Assembly: GCF_015686655.1 (NCBI RefSeq)
Contig: NZ_JADPMP010000004.1
Span: 62,001-126,000, forward strand
DNA from: Pontibacter sp. FD36
GTDB lineage: Bacteria > Bacteroidota > Bacteroidia > Cytophagales > Hymenobacteraceae
Length of the DNA: 64,000 nt
Direction: 5' to 3'
Shown here: positions 35,446 through 43,178 of the stretch, piece by piece
Numbering within the stretch: position 1 is the first letter of the stretch
How the letters are laid out: each line of letters opens with the position of its first letter
Made by a program: the position numbers and the translations under genes
Notes under the pieces: generated by a model
What the model saw: only the letters and a program-made list of their open reading frames with translations
Databases searched by the model: none
Told to the model about the DNA's origin: nothing

Positions 35446-36837
35446 TGCGTTTTTGGCCGAAATAAATCCGATTGCCTGCGGTAAACGCAAGGTCACGACT
35501 GTCCCTTCGTTTACACGGGAATCTATCGAAATGGAGCCTTTGTGGAGTTTTATGATGCTCTCTGTCAAGGGCAGACCGATGCCATGACCCGTAATATTGC
35601 GTACATTGTTTGCCCTGAAAAATGGCACAAATACATGTCTTAGGTCGTGCGGTGCTATACCTACTCCCTTATCTGCAACCTGCAACACGACCTCCCGCCG
35701 GTCAGCGGAAAGCCGCACGGTGCTGTACTCTCCTTTCGGTGAGAACTTGGCGGCATTTTCCAACACATTGACAATGGCGATCAGCAGCAGCGCGTCGTTG
35801 CCTTTCACGATCAGGCGGTCCTCATCATCAGGCAGGTTGTCAAAATCTATGTTGAACAGCGCCCCCGGATGTCGCTTTAGCGCCTGCTCGTGCGCCATCC
35901 ACAGCAACTCGTCGAAACGCAACTGGGAGAGCTTGATTTTAGAGGTATCCACGCTTGCCTGCGCTATCTGCAGCAGGCCGTTTGACAGTTCAGCCAGGAG
36001 CCGGGCATCTTCGAGGGTGGAAGCCAGCACCCGCTGATACTCTTCTTTCTCGCGGGATTTCATCAGCGCCACCTCCAACTCACCGATCATGGCTGTAAGC
36101 GGCGTGCGCAGTTCATGGGAGGCGTTGGATACAAAGGTGCTCTGCATTTCAAATGCCATCTCCAGCCGGTCCAGCATCTTGTTGAAGGTCTGTGCCAGGT
36201 GCGACAGCTCGTCCTTGCCGCCTGCACTGCTCAGGCGCAGGTGCAGGTCAGAGGCACTGATCTTCTCTACCTCGCTCACCACTTTGGTAATAGGACGCAG
36301 CGCTTCACGGGCAAAAGCCCAGCCCGCCAGCAGCACCACTACCATCGACCCCAAAAAGCCCACGATCAAGATGACCTTAAGGTGCTGCAGCTTGCGCAGA
36401 CTATAGGCATCCACGGAAGAAGAGAGCACGATAAATTCGCCCTCATTGTCTTCGTACAGTATGCCCACGACCTGGCGTTCATCATGTGCGTACTGCACCA
36501 TGCCCTCCTGTTTCACACGCTCCAGCACCTCTGGCTCCACATCCAGTTCTCCATCTCCGTCTGAGAAAAACAGGCTGCCGTCCAGCCGGTAAATGCTCAC
36601 CTTTTCATAAGGTAGCACCCTGTAGTACCGGATCTGATTGCTGCGGCGTGCCCTTTCGCTCACTTCGTCAGCCTCCAGTATATGGGCGGCCGTGTCATAG
36701 GCCCGGCCCTCGATGCGCTTGTAAAAGTCATCCTGCCGGTAGAGGGAGGTGAAGTAATAGATCACCAGCGAGAACAGGACCAGGATCAGGGCAAATATAC
36801 CTGCAAACTGCAGGGTCAGTTTACTGCGAATGGTCAT
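35440..36837 (-). CDS. Membrane sensor histidine kinase of a two-component pair
   Basis: 465 residues. Two helices (about 10-30 and 153-175) enclose a roughly 120-residue periplasmic sensor, then HAMP (about 177-230), HisKA with the phosphorylated His241 in SHELRTPL, and an HATPase_c domain with N-, G1- and G2-like boxes (VLENAAKFS, ADKGVGI, GHGIGLPL). It belongs to the EnvZ/CusS-like group. The sensor loop contains acidic clusters (FSDGDGELDVEPE) that might bind cations. It overlaps the response regulator gene by 4 bases, so the pair is translationally coupled. Confidence 0.95.
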   Translation of the reverse strand: MTIRSKLTLQFAGIFALILVLFSLVIYYFTSLYRQDDFYKRIEGRAYDTAAHILEADEVSERARRSNQIRYYRVLPYEKVSIYRLDGSLFFSDGDGELDVEPEVLERVKQEGMVQYAHDERQVVGILYEDNEGEFIVLSSSVDAYSLRKLQHLKVILIVGFLGSMVVVLLAGWAFAREALRPITKVVSEVEKISASDLHLRLSSAGGKDELSHLAQTFNKMLDRLEMAFEMQSTFVSNASHELRTPLTAMIGELEVALMKSREKEEYQRVLASTLEDARLLAELSNGLLQIAQASVDTSKIKLSQLRFDELLWMAHEQALKRHPGALFNIDFDNLPDDEDRLIVKGNDALLLIAIVNVLENAAKFSPKGEYSTVRLSADRREVVLQVADKGVGIAPHDLRHVFVPFFRANNVRNITGHGIGLPLTESIIKLHKGSISIDSRVNEGTVVTLRLPQAIGFISAKNAF

Positions 36838-37514
36838 GCGTCGTCCTCCTTGAGCACATAGCCCATGCCCACCAGGGTATGGATCAGTTTACCAGGAAAG
36901 CCTTTGTCTATCTTTTTGCGCAGGAAGTTGATGTATACATCGATCACGTTGCTGCCCGTGTCAAAAGAGGTTTCCCATACGTTCTCGGTGATATCGACGC
37001 GTGAAACGACGCGACCACGGTTGCGCAGCAGGTAATGGAGCAGGGCAAATTCCCGGGCCGTCAGGTTGATGGGCTTTCCGCCACGGATCACCGTCTTGCT
37101 GCTTAGGTCCATTTCAAGGTCTGCGATGGAGAGCTTCTCCCCTCCCCCATTGTCGCCTGACCGACGGGTAAGGGCACGCAGTCGGGCCAGCAACTCCTTG
37201 AACTCGAAAGGCTTGGTGAGGTAGTCATCCGCCCCGGCATCCAGCCCGATGATCTTATCGTCTGTGGAACCAAGCGCTGTGAGCATCAGGATCGGCACCT
37301 GTGATTTTTTCTTCCGGATGGCCTGGCAAACTTCCAGCCCGTTCATGTGCGGCAGAATAATGTCCAGTATAATGAGGTCATACTCGTTTTGCATGGCCAT
37401 CTTCAGGCCAAAATTACCGTCATAGGCCTGCTCCACTTCATACGACTGTTCTTCCAGACCCTTTTTGATAAAGGAAGCTACTTTGGGTTCGTCTTCTACC
37501 AGCAGTATTCTCAT
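36834..37514 (-). CDS. OmpR-family response regulator
   Basis: 226 residues from MRILLVEDEP; the ATG at 37514 is taken because the receiver domain begins there, and the longer frame upstream is not domain-like. The phosphorylated Asp51 is in DIILPHMNG, and the lysine and switch residues are in LTKPFEF. The winged-helix DNA-binding domain follows (LTAREFALLHYLLRNRGRVVSR). Partner of the downstream kinase. The 11-bp repeats near sulP are a plausible target. Confidence 0.95.
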   Translation of the reverse strand: MRILLVEDEPKVASFIKKGLEEQSYEVEQAYDGNFGLKMAMQNEYDLIILDIILPHMNGLEVCQAIRKKKSQVPILMLTALGSTDDKIIGLDAGADDYLTKPFEFKELLARLRALTRRSGDNGGGEKLSIADLEMDLSSKTVIRGGKPINLTAREFALLHYLLRNRGRVVSRVDITENVWETSFDTGSNVIDVYINFLRKKIDKGFPGKLIHTLVGMGYVLKEDDA

Positions 37515-37631
37515 ATTCCAGTCACCGTTTACGTGTTTACCCGGACAAGATACGACTAAAACGCTACTGAGCCGTCCGGCAGCTTGCAGTTGCGCCAATA
37601 TCTGTATATTTTAGATGAAGACAAACAGTTT

Positions 37632-38561
37632 ATGGCACACGATCATCACCATCACGGAGGCCACGGCCATCACCATCACCACGGAGGCGACAACATCAAG
37701 GTGGCTTTCTTCCTGAATCTGGGCTTTACCGTGATCGAGATATTTGGCGGACTCTGGATCAACAGCATGGCCATCCTTTCGGATGCGCTGCATGACCTGG
37801 GCGATTCGCTTTCACTGGGCCTGGCCTGGTACTTTGACCGCCTCTCGCGCAAAGGCAGCGATCAGCAGTACTCTTACGGGTATAAACGTTTTTCGCTCCT
37901 GGGGGCTGTTATCAATTCGATCGTTCTATTAATTGGCTCAGGTATCGTGCTTTGGGTTTCGATCCCGCGCCTCTTTAACCCGGAGCCCGTGCATGCACCT
38001 GGTATGATCGGATTTGCCATACTGGGCGTGCTGGTGAACGGAGCCGCTGCCTTGCGTCTCAACAAGGGGGAGTCGCTGAACGAGCGGGTGGCCATGCTCC
38101 ATCTGATGGAAGATGTGTTGGGCTGGGCGGCCGTGCTCGTAGGCGGTATTCTTCTTTATTTCTTTGACTGGCCCATTATCGACCCGCTGCTTTCGTTGCT
38201 CATCACCTGCTTTATACTCTACAATGTCGTGCGCAACCTGCGCAAAGGTCTCCAGATTCTGCTGCAGGGTACTCCTGCCAATATCAGTTTGCAGGAAGTG
38301 CGCCGACGGCTGCAACTTCTACCTGAAGTGCGCTCCGTGCATGACCTGCACCTATGGACGCTGGATGGCATGAGCCATGTACTGACCATGCACGCCGTCG
38401 TAAATCAAAACCTGAACTTAGAAGAAGCGCATGGTGTAAAGCAGCGTATACGCGATACCATGCAGGACGCGCACATAGACCACGTAACGGTGGAACTGGA
38501 AATGCCGGGGCAGGAATGTAGCCAGGAGCACTGTACCCCTGACCTGCCTAGTTCTGGTTAA
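37632..38561 (+). CDS. CDF family metal cation exporter with His-rich N-terminus
   Basis: 309 residues from MAHDHHHHGGHGHHHHHGG; an upstream in-frame start at 37584 is less likely. Six helices are present, with the CDF metal-site motifs HDLGD in helix 2 (SDALHDLGDSLSLGL) and MEDVLGW in helix 5 (HLMEDVLGW). A cytoplasmic ferredoxin-like domain with HDLHLWTLDG follows. Family members export Zn, Co, Cd or Fe/Mn in exchange for protons; the His-rich tail favours zinc. Transcribed away from the two-component pair. It overlaps the convergent DUF1801 gene by 14 bases. Confidence 0.93.
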   Translation: MAHDHHHHGGHGHHHHHGGDNIKVAFFLNLGFTVIEIFGGLWINSMAILSDALHDLGDSLSLGLAWYFDRLSRKGSDQQYSYGYKRFSLLGAVINSIVLLIGSGIVLWVSIPRLFNPEPVHAPGMIGFAILGVLVNGAAALRLNKGESLNERVAMLHLMEDVLGWAAVLVGGILLYFFDWPIIDPLLSLLITCFILYNVVRNLRKGLQILLQGTPANISLQEVRRRLQLLPEVRSVHDLHLWTLDGMSHVLTMHAVVNQNLNLEEAHGVKQRIRDTMQDAHIDHVTVELEMPGQECSQEHCTPDLPSSG

Positions 38562-38907
38562 GAAGCACCGCCTGGCGCACCAGGTCGCTGAAATATTCTT
38601 CGTCTATGTCCTCGAGCGTACGCAGCTTGATGTGCGGCAGCTGCCCATTGCGGCTTACCAGGCGCTTGTTGGGGTCATCTAGTTCTTTTCCGCGGAAAAA
38701 GCCGAAATGAAGTCCGCTTCGCGAAGAGGCGAAGTAGCATACGGGGCCGTAAAAGAAATAGCAGGGATTTTCCCAGCGCACACACTCTTCCAGATGAGCA
38801 GCCGTCTGGCTGATGATGCGGCGTACTGCTTGCGCTAATAGCTGTTTCTCAGGTGTAAGTTTGTCGATGTACTCATCGACCTGGTTGGTGGATATCTTGC
38901 TTCTCAT
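38548..38907 (-). CDS. DUF1801 family protein
   Basis: 119 residues. Hallmarks: VDEYIDKLTPEKQLLAQAVRRIISQ, WENPCYFFYGPVCYFASSRSGLHFGFFRG, and a C-terminal helical part. DUF1801/YdhG proteins are small cytoplasmic beta-barrel-like proteins of unknown function. Its 3' end overlaps the CDF gene on the opposite strand. Confidence 0.9.
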   Translation of the reverse strand: MRSKISTNQVDEYIDKLTPEKQLLAQAVRRIISQTAAHLEECVRWENPCYFFYGPVCYFASSRSGLHFGFFRGKELDDPNKRLVSRNGQLPHIKLRTLEDIDEEYFSDLVRQAVLLNQN

Positions 38908-39075
38908 ACAGGGTATGTATCGGCCTGAGTGGCCTGAGCCGTTAATTTACAGCTAAATATACATATCTTTTAATATTGGAGCAAAAAATCTATCATTGCT
39001 TATACAAGGCACTTCTTATTCTGTTCCAGTACACTATGCAGTTCCGGGTAGATAAGCCTGTCTTTCACAAATACT

Positions 39076-39090
39076 TATACCTCAGGTATA
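39076..39090. repeat. Inverted pair of the iterated motif
   Basis: TATACCT and AGGTATA with one base between form a 15-base near-palindrome just beyond the stop of the DsbA-like gene. Confidence 0.75.
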
Positions 39091-39093
39091 GGG

Positions 39094-39738
39094 TCAGGCC
39101 ATTTCCAGATGCTGTAATAACCTTTCTTCTAATTCATCGAGCTGGCAGAAGCCGCTGGCGAGCAGTTCCGGCCCCATGCCTCCTTCCATGTATACACTGG
39201 GCAGGTTTGTAACCCCTAGCATCTCGACAAACTCAAACTCCTTTTCGGTTGCATCAATGATTTCCTCAGCTTCAAACAAGGTATAGAACAGGTTTTCCTG
39301 GATACCAAAAGGGCGGACCACATGGGCGAGCACCTGCGGATCAGCCAGGTTCAGGCCATCGGCATAGAAAGCGGAGTGCATGGCCCGCAGTATCTCAAGC
39401 GTGAGAGCAGGCCTGAGGCGACGCACCACATGCAGGGCGCGGCAGGCGGGTTCCGTGTCGTACACAAAGTCTTCCTGCAGAAACAGGCTGTAGTTAAACG
39501 GCAGACTGGTACGCTCCTGCACCCGGTGCCAGCTTACCGCCAATCGCTCCCGCTGCTCACGCGAAATGGGCTCGCGGGCAAACGGATGAAGCCCTCCGGC
39601 CACCACCTCTACTGTCAGCCGACCATGCCACAAGGCGCGCAAGCGACGGATCACGTGCGTGAAACCGTAGCACCAGGCGCACATCGGGTCGGTCACATAT
39701 AGCAGTACCGGGTTGTAAGGACTGTTGGTCATAGGCAA
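39094..39738 (-). CDS. DsbA-family thioredoxin-fold protein
   Basis: 214 residues, no signal peptide, so cytoplasmic. The active site CAWC is in DPMCAWCYGFTHVI, with the cis-proline region in TNLPSVYMEG and a helical insert between, as in FrnE-like DsbA proteins. An isomerase/oxidoreductase role is possible; the substrate is unknown. An ATG two codons downstream is also possible as the start. It ends just before an inverted TATACCT/AGGTATA pair. Confidence 0.87.
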   Translation of the reverse strand: MPMTNSPYNPVLLYVTDPMCAWCYGFTHVIRRLRALWHGRLTVEVVAGGLHPFAREPISREQRERLAVSWHRVQERTSLPFNYSLFLQEDFVYDTEPACRALHVVRRLRPALTLEILRAMHSAFYADGLNLADPQVLAHVVRPFGIQENLFYTLFEAEEIIDATEKEFEFVEMLGVTNLPSVYMEGGMGPELLASGFCQLDELEERLLQHLEMA

Positions 39739-39783
39739 TTTTTACACTTCCCTTTGGTTTTACCCCAATGCCTGCAGATAGGT

Positions 39784-40566
39784 TCAGGCATAAATCATCT
39801 TTATGGTCATGCCGCCGTCTATCACCAAATGCTGCCCCGTGATAAACCCAGCTTTGTCGGAGCACAAAAAGAGCGCTGCTTCGGCGATATCCTGCGGCTC
39901 CCCTACCCGGCCGGCCGGGTGCTGCTCCTTATCCTCGCGGGTATGCTGCGGCTCATAACGGTTCTTCTCTTTTTGCCAGGGTCCGGTTTCGATCCAGCCG
40001 GGAGCAATGGCATTGACCCGGATGCGGTCAGGCGCCAGACTCACGGCCAGGGAATGGGTGAGCGCCTCCAGTCCGCCTTTGGAAGCCGAGTAGGCGAAGG
40101 TATCGGGTTCTGACATGAAAGCGCGTGTGCTCGTGATATTCAGGATGGCAGGATGCGCTGACTTGCGCAACAGCGGCAAACCATATTTAGCACAAAGCAT
40201 GGGCCCACGCAGGTTTACCGCCAGCACCCTATCGAATTCGGACATATGCATTTCATCCAGATTGCCAATAAAAGGATCGGCTATACCTGCATTGTTCACC
40301 AGCACGTCCAGCTGACCGTACTCCTCCTCCACTTTTTGCATCAGGGAAACCACCTCCTGCTCGGCGCTCACGTCGCAGGGTATAAAGCTGGCAGTCAGTT
40401 GCCGGGCCTGCAGTCGTTGCAGGGCTTCCTGTCCTGCTTCCTCGTCCGCATCGGTTAGCACGACGCGGGCCCCCGCCTGCCCAAAAGCCTGGGCTATACC
40501 CAAGCCTATACCTTGCGCTCCGCCGGTAACCAGTACTACTTTGTTTGTATAATTTGCTGTGGCCAT
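39784..40566 (-). CDS. SDR family oxidoreductase
   Basis: 260 residues, classic SDR length. The NAD(P) motif is TGGAQGIG near residue 14, NNAG follows, then the catalytic serine and YSASKGG (YxxxK). The end GEPQDIAEAALFLCSDKAGFITGQHLVIDGGM is the usual classical-SDR C-terminus. The substrate cannot be deduced. Gene order with the neighbours does not suggest an operon partner. Confidence 0.93.
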   Translation of the reverse strand: MATANYTNKVVLVTGGAQGIGLGIAQAFGQAGARVVLTDADEEAGQEALQRLQARQLTASFIPCDVSAEQEVVSLMQKVEEEYGQLDVLVNNAGIADPFIGNLDEMHMSEFDRVLAVNLRGPMLCAKYGLPLLRKSAHPAILNITSTRAFMSEPDTFAYSASKGGLEALTHSLAVSLAPDRIRVNAIAPGWIETGPWQKEKNRYEPQHTREDKEQHPAGRVGEPQDIAEAALFLCSDKAGFITGQHLVIDGGMTIKMIYA

Positions 40567-40603
40567 ACGTTCTGTTTTATGTTGCTATACCTGCCTGCAC
40601 CCA

Positions 40604-40659
40604 AAGGCAAACCCGCTGCCGGGCAGGTACTATACCTGGCCACGCAGCGGGTTTGCCTT
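40604..40659. repeat. Large perfect hairpin with nested iterated-motif stem
   Basis: A 16-bp perfect stem (40604-40619 with 40644-40659) encloses a 24-base loop, which itself holds CAGGTA and TACCTG able to pair (40624-40629 with 40633-40638). It lies between the HPF and SDR genes, about 15 bases past the HPF stop. No U-tract follows on the minus strand, so it is not a standard terminator. Confidence 0.8.
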
Positions 40660-40674
40660 GCTGTGCCCCTCGGC

Positions 40675-40980
40675 TTATCTTTTCTCGAGCTGGCGCTTGA
40701 GTTTATCTTCTACGTTCTTCAGCAACTCATACCAATTGTCACCATTGTCTTCAGCAAATGCGTCGGTGCCGGGTATACCTACACGCATGCTCAGTTTCTT
40801 GGCATCGGTCGCGTGGTTCGACTCTTCTTTGAAGTACACGTCCACAGAGTCTATCTTCTTGGCGTGGCGCTTCAGTTTGGAGATGGTGTTGCGAATATGC
40901 TGCTGTACGTCATCTGATATCGAAATGTCTACAGCCTGTACGTCAATCTTGATTCCTTCGAAATTCTCTGTATAATTCAT
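40675..40980 (-). CDS. hpf: Ribosome hibernation promoting factor (HPF/RaiA-like, short form)
   Basis: 101 residues from MNYTENFEGIKIDVQAVDI; the longer frame from 41061 is not homologous upstream. The short HPF fold has ISDDVQQHIRNTISKLKRHAKKIDSVDVYF and a lysine-rich end (LKRQLEKR). It binds the ribosomal decoding region and promotes dormancy under starvation. Single gene with a long hairpin downstream. Confidence 0.92.
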   Translation of the reverse strand: MNYTENFEGIKIDVQAVDISISDDVQQHIRNTISKLKRHAKKIDSVDVYFKEESNHATDAKKLSMRVGIPGTDAFAEDNGDNWYELLKNVEDKLKRQLEKR

Positions 40981-41148
40981 GTTCTGTCTTATAAGTATGG
41001 TGTAAAATGGGAGGCTTTGTTCAGAGCATCCCGGTGCTGAAATTAAACGGTCGCCTGCCATTAAAGTTTACGCTGACAAAGTGCCTTGCGAAGCAACATC
41101 GCCCCGGCGCCGTTCGTTTTTATGCATAATCACCCAAGGTTTACCGTT

Positions 41149-41868
41149 ATGCAAAACTTACCTATCAATTGGCTGACAGAAGGATTGCTTGACTTTGAAT
41201 ACAAAAAATACCGCTTGCTGGCCTACCTGCAGGCCGTCCGGTCCGAGTTCGGGCAACAGCGCCTCTACCCTGTCTTTTCTGACCTGATCATGCACTACCG
41301 TAACCTGCAACAGGTGCGCGAACATAAGAAGCTGGTTTACGAAGCCTTTCCGCAGCAAATTACCCGCGCTGATTTTGAGAAGCTGGAGCTGGTATATGAA
41401 AAGATCGTGGAGGACGACGAAACCATGGCCCAGATTGAAGAGGTGATCCAGTATGCCGCACCGCTTTTTCAGGAGGCAGTGTACCAAGGCAAGGAGCTGT
41501 ATGACTTTATAGAGCGCCACATCGAAATCAATCCGGTGGGCATTACGCCGATGTACTTCAACGAGGGCTATCTCTTCCTGGACGCCTTTCCGGGCAAGGA
41601 AACGCAGGTGTATGTATACCGCATCACCGTTTTTGAGAACACCTATGAGAAGTACCGGGGCATCAACACACAGTTGGTCCGCACAGTGCGCCGCGGGCTG
41701 GCCCAGACGCACGAAAACCTGAAGGTACAGCTGGTCAAAGAAAACCAGGAGCTCCCTAATCCCGCTACTTTTGTGGTAGTAGCTAAAGTACCCTGCCCCC
41801 TCGACAGCGCCCTGCTTCCCATAGCCAAACGATCGCTGGTGAAGTATGTGACGCGCCTGGCAGCCTAA
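41149..41868 (+). CDS. Conserved hypothetical protein
   Basis: 239 residues from MQNLPINWLTEGLLDFEYKKYRLLAYLQ; a start 21 codons upstream is possible but the extension is unlike the rest. I recognise no named domain. The first 80 residues are helical and mention DFEYKKYRLLAYLQAV, followed by an acidic stretch (EKIVEDDETMAQ), and the second half is a mixed fold with FVVVAKVPCPLDSALLPIAKRSLVKYVTR. No signal or membrane helix. Probably a Bacteroidota-specific cytoplasmic protein of unknown function. Confidence 0.72.
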   Translation: MQNLPINWLTEGLLDFEYKKYRLLAYLQAVRSEFGQQRLYPVFSDLIMHYRNLQQVREHKKLVYEAFPQQITRADFEKLELVYEKIVEDDETMAQIEEVIQYAAPLFQEAVYQGKELYDFIERHIEINPVGITPMYFNEGYLFLDAFPGKETQVYVYRITVFENTYEKYRGINTQLVRTVRRGLAQTHENLKVQLVKENQELPNPATFVVVAKVPCPLDSALLPIAKRSLVKYVTRLAA

Positions 41869-41875
41869 GTCAGAC

Positions 41876-41906
41876 TTGGTGCAAAGGGTATAAATTTATA
41901 CCTTCG
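41876..41906 (+). promoter_or_regulatory. osmC promoter with a 16-bp perfect palindrome
   Basis: TTG at 41876-41878 is 20 bases from TACCTTCG at 41899-41906, close to the TTTG/TAnnTTTG promoter layout. The palindrome GGTATAAATTTATACC (41887-41902) overlaps the -7 box, as an operator might. Confidence 0.5.
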
Positions 41907-41931
41907 GACTTCAGAAAACGAGAAATACACC

Positions 41932-42345
41932 ATGGAGATCAACCTCACCCGCGTAGACCAGGACTATCACTTCGAAGCCAGAGGCGCAGCCAATGTCGCC
42001 ATTAACATAGATGCCAACCCCGAAATTGGGGGCCACAACGAGGGTGCCCGCCCGATGGAGCTCATGCTGATGGGCCTGGGCGGCTGCAGCGCCATCGATA
42101 TTATCAGCATCCTCAAAAAGCAGCGTCAGTCCATCGAAAGCTTTGACATCAATGTGAAAGCAGAGCGCCAGAAGGTAGAGGAGTTTAATCTCTTCAGCAC
42201 CATTCACATTCATTTCAAGATCGGCGGTGAGTTAGACGAGGACAAAGTACGCCGCGCGATTGAGCTCTCACTGGAGAAATACTGCTCTGTAGCTGCGATC
42301 CTCTACAAGACTGCCACGATCACGCACTCATTTGAGATTGTGTAG
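41932..42345 (+). CDS. OsmC family peroxiredoxin-like protein
   Basis: 137 residues. Family core GARPMELMLMGLGGCSAIDIISIL contains the first reactive cysteine, and the second is in LEKYCSVAAIL. Two conserved cysteines in this arrangement mark the OsmC/Ohr fold that reduces organic hydroperoxides in the cytoplasm. It is probably its own transcription unit, led by a palindromic promoter region. Confidence 0.92.
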   Translation: MEINLTRVDQDYHFEARGAANVAINIDANPEIGGHNEGARPMELMLMGLGGCSAIDIISILKKQRQSIESFDINVKAERQKVEEFNLFSTIHIHFKIGGELDEDKVRRAIELSLEKYCSVAAILYKTATITHSFEIV

Positions 42346-43178
42346 TCAACAACACCCTCTCCCTTCATAGAGGGCCCTTATCCCAGAGGGGAATTGGGAA
42401 CGATTGTCATCCCCCTGCCACCTTCGAAGGGGGACTTTTCTGTATCTGTCACACAGCAGGTATAACGCTGTAGCTTGCATTTTACTGAACCGGGTCCAAC
42501 CACCCCTACCCCTCCTTATCCTTTAAGAGGGCCCCTACCCCCAGGCGGGGGGCTTCTGCTACTGAACTTACAGGTATAAGCCTTGTAGCATCTGTCACGA
42601 AACACTGGCAGGTATAGCAAAACTAACTCGCACGCTCACTATGAAACAAGTAGCAGCGCCAGGTGCGCCAGAATGACTACCCACTGTTTGAGCGTTCAGC
42701 GAGTTTGGGGAGTCTTGATTTTTTTGCTTACTTTTTTCATCAAGGAAAAAAGTAAGGCCCGCCCGGCCAGGGCAAAAGTTGCCCGCCGCACAGGCGAGAC
42801 TATAGGACAAGTCACGTTGCTATACCTGCAACAGCAGCAGCTATTCCTATACCTACACCTATACCTGGGCCAGAGGCCCCACCATAGTAGACACGAGCGA
42901 GGACGCTCGCGCCATAGGGCCTTGAAGCTATACAGCAACAGTCGCATGCCTGCAAAAGGTAACCGCACTATACCTAACAAACCACCTTTCCCTCCACCAA
43001 CCTCCCCTATTTACCGACGAATGGCTTATAGGCTATATTCGGCTATTCATATAGAAATGCGACGCCTTGGTATATTCCGTTTTCAGGAGTCAAAAACCCG
43101 GTTTTTCTTTACATCAGCAAGAAATTACAGAAGACCGGAAATATGAAAAGAGAACGTATACACCAACTCGAAAAAACT
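42346..43178. other. Non-coding, repeat-rich spacer of about 830 bp
   Basis: No convincing gene. It contains five octamers of the iterated motif (42457, 42571 and 42609 as CAGGTATA, 42821 and 42860 as TATACCTG), degenerate CCCTCT/AGAGGG and CCCCTT/AAGGGGG inverted repeats at 42354-42440 and 42500-42555, and a 12-bp perfect hairpin at 42727-42756. Frames at 42673-43146 and 42595-42810 look spurious: biased, low-complexity, without family features. The stretch resembles intergenic repeat DNA common in Bacteroidota. Confidence 0.55.
42727..42756. repeat. Perfect 12-bp hairpin in the spacer
   Basis: CTTACTTTTTTC and GAAAAAAGTAAG separated by ATCAAG; it is at least 400 bases from the flanking coding starts and lacks the pattern of a gene-end terminator. 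Confidence 0.75.

Noticed and set aside
36837..37598. Longer reading of the response regulator from 37598
   Set aside because: The receiver domain starts at 37514, and the extension has no domain features.
42673..43146. A 157-codon plus-strand ORF in the spacer
   Set aside because: Low-complexity, with no homology I recognise, and it covers hairpins and repeats. It resembles spurious frames common in this type of repeat DNA.
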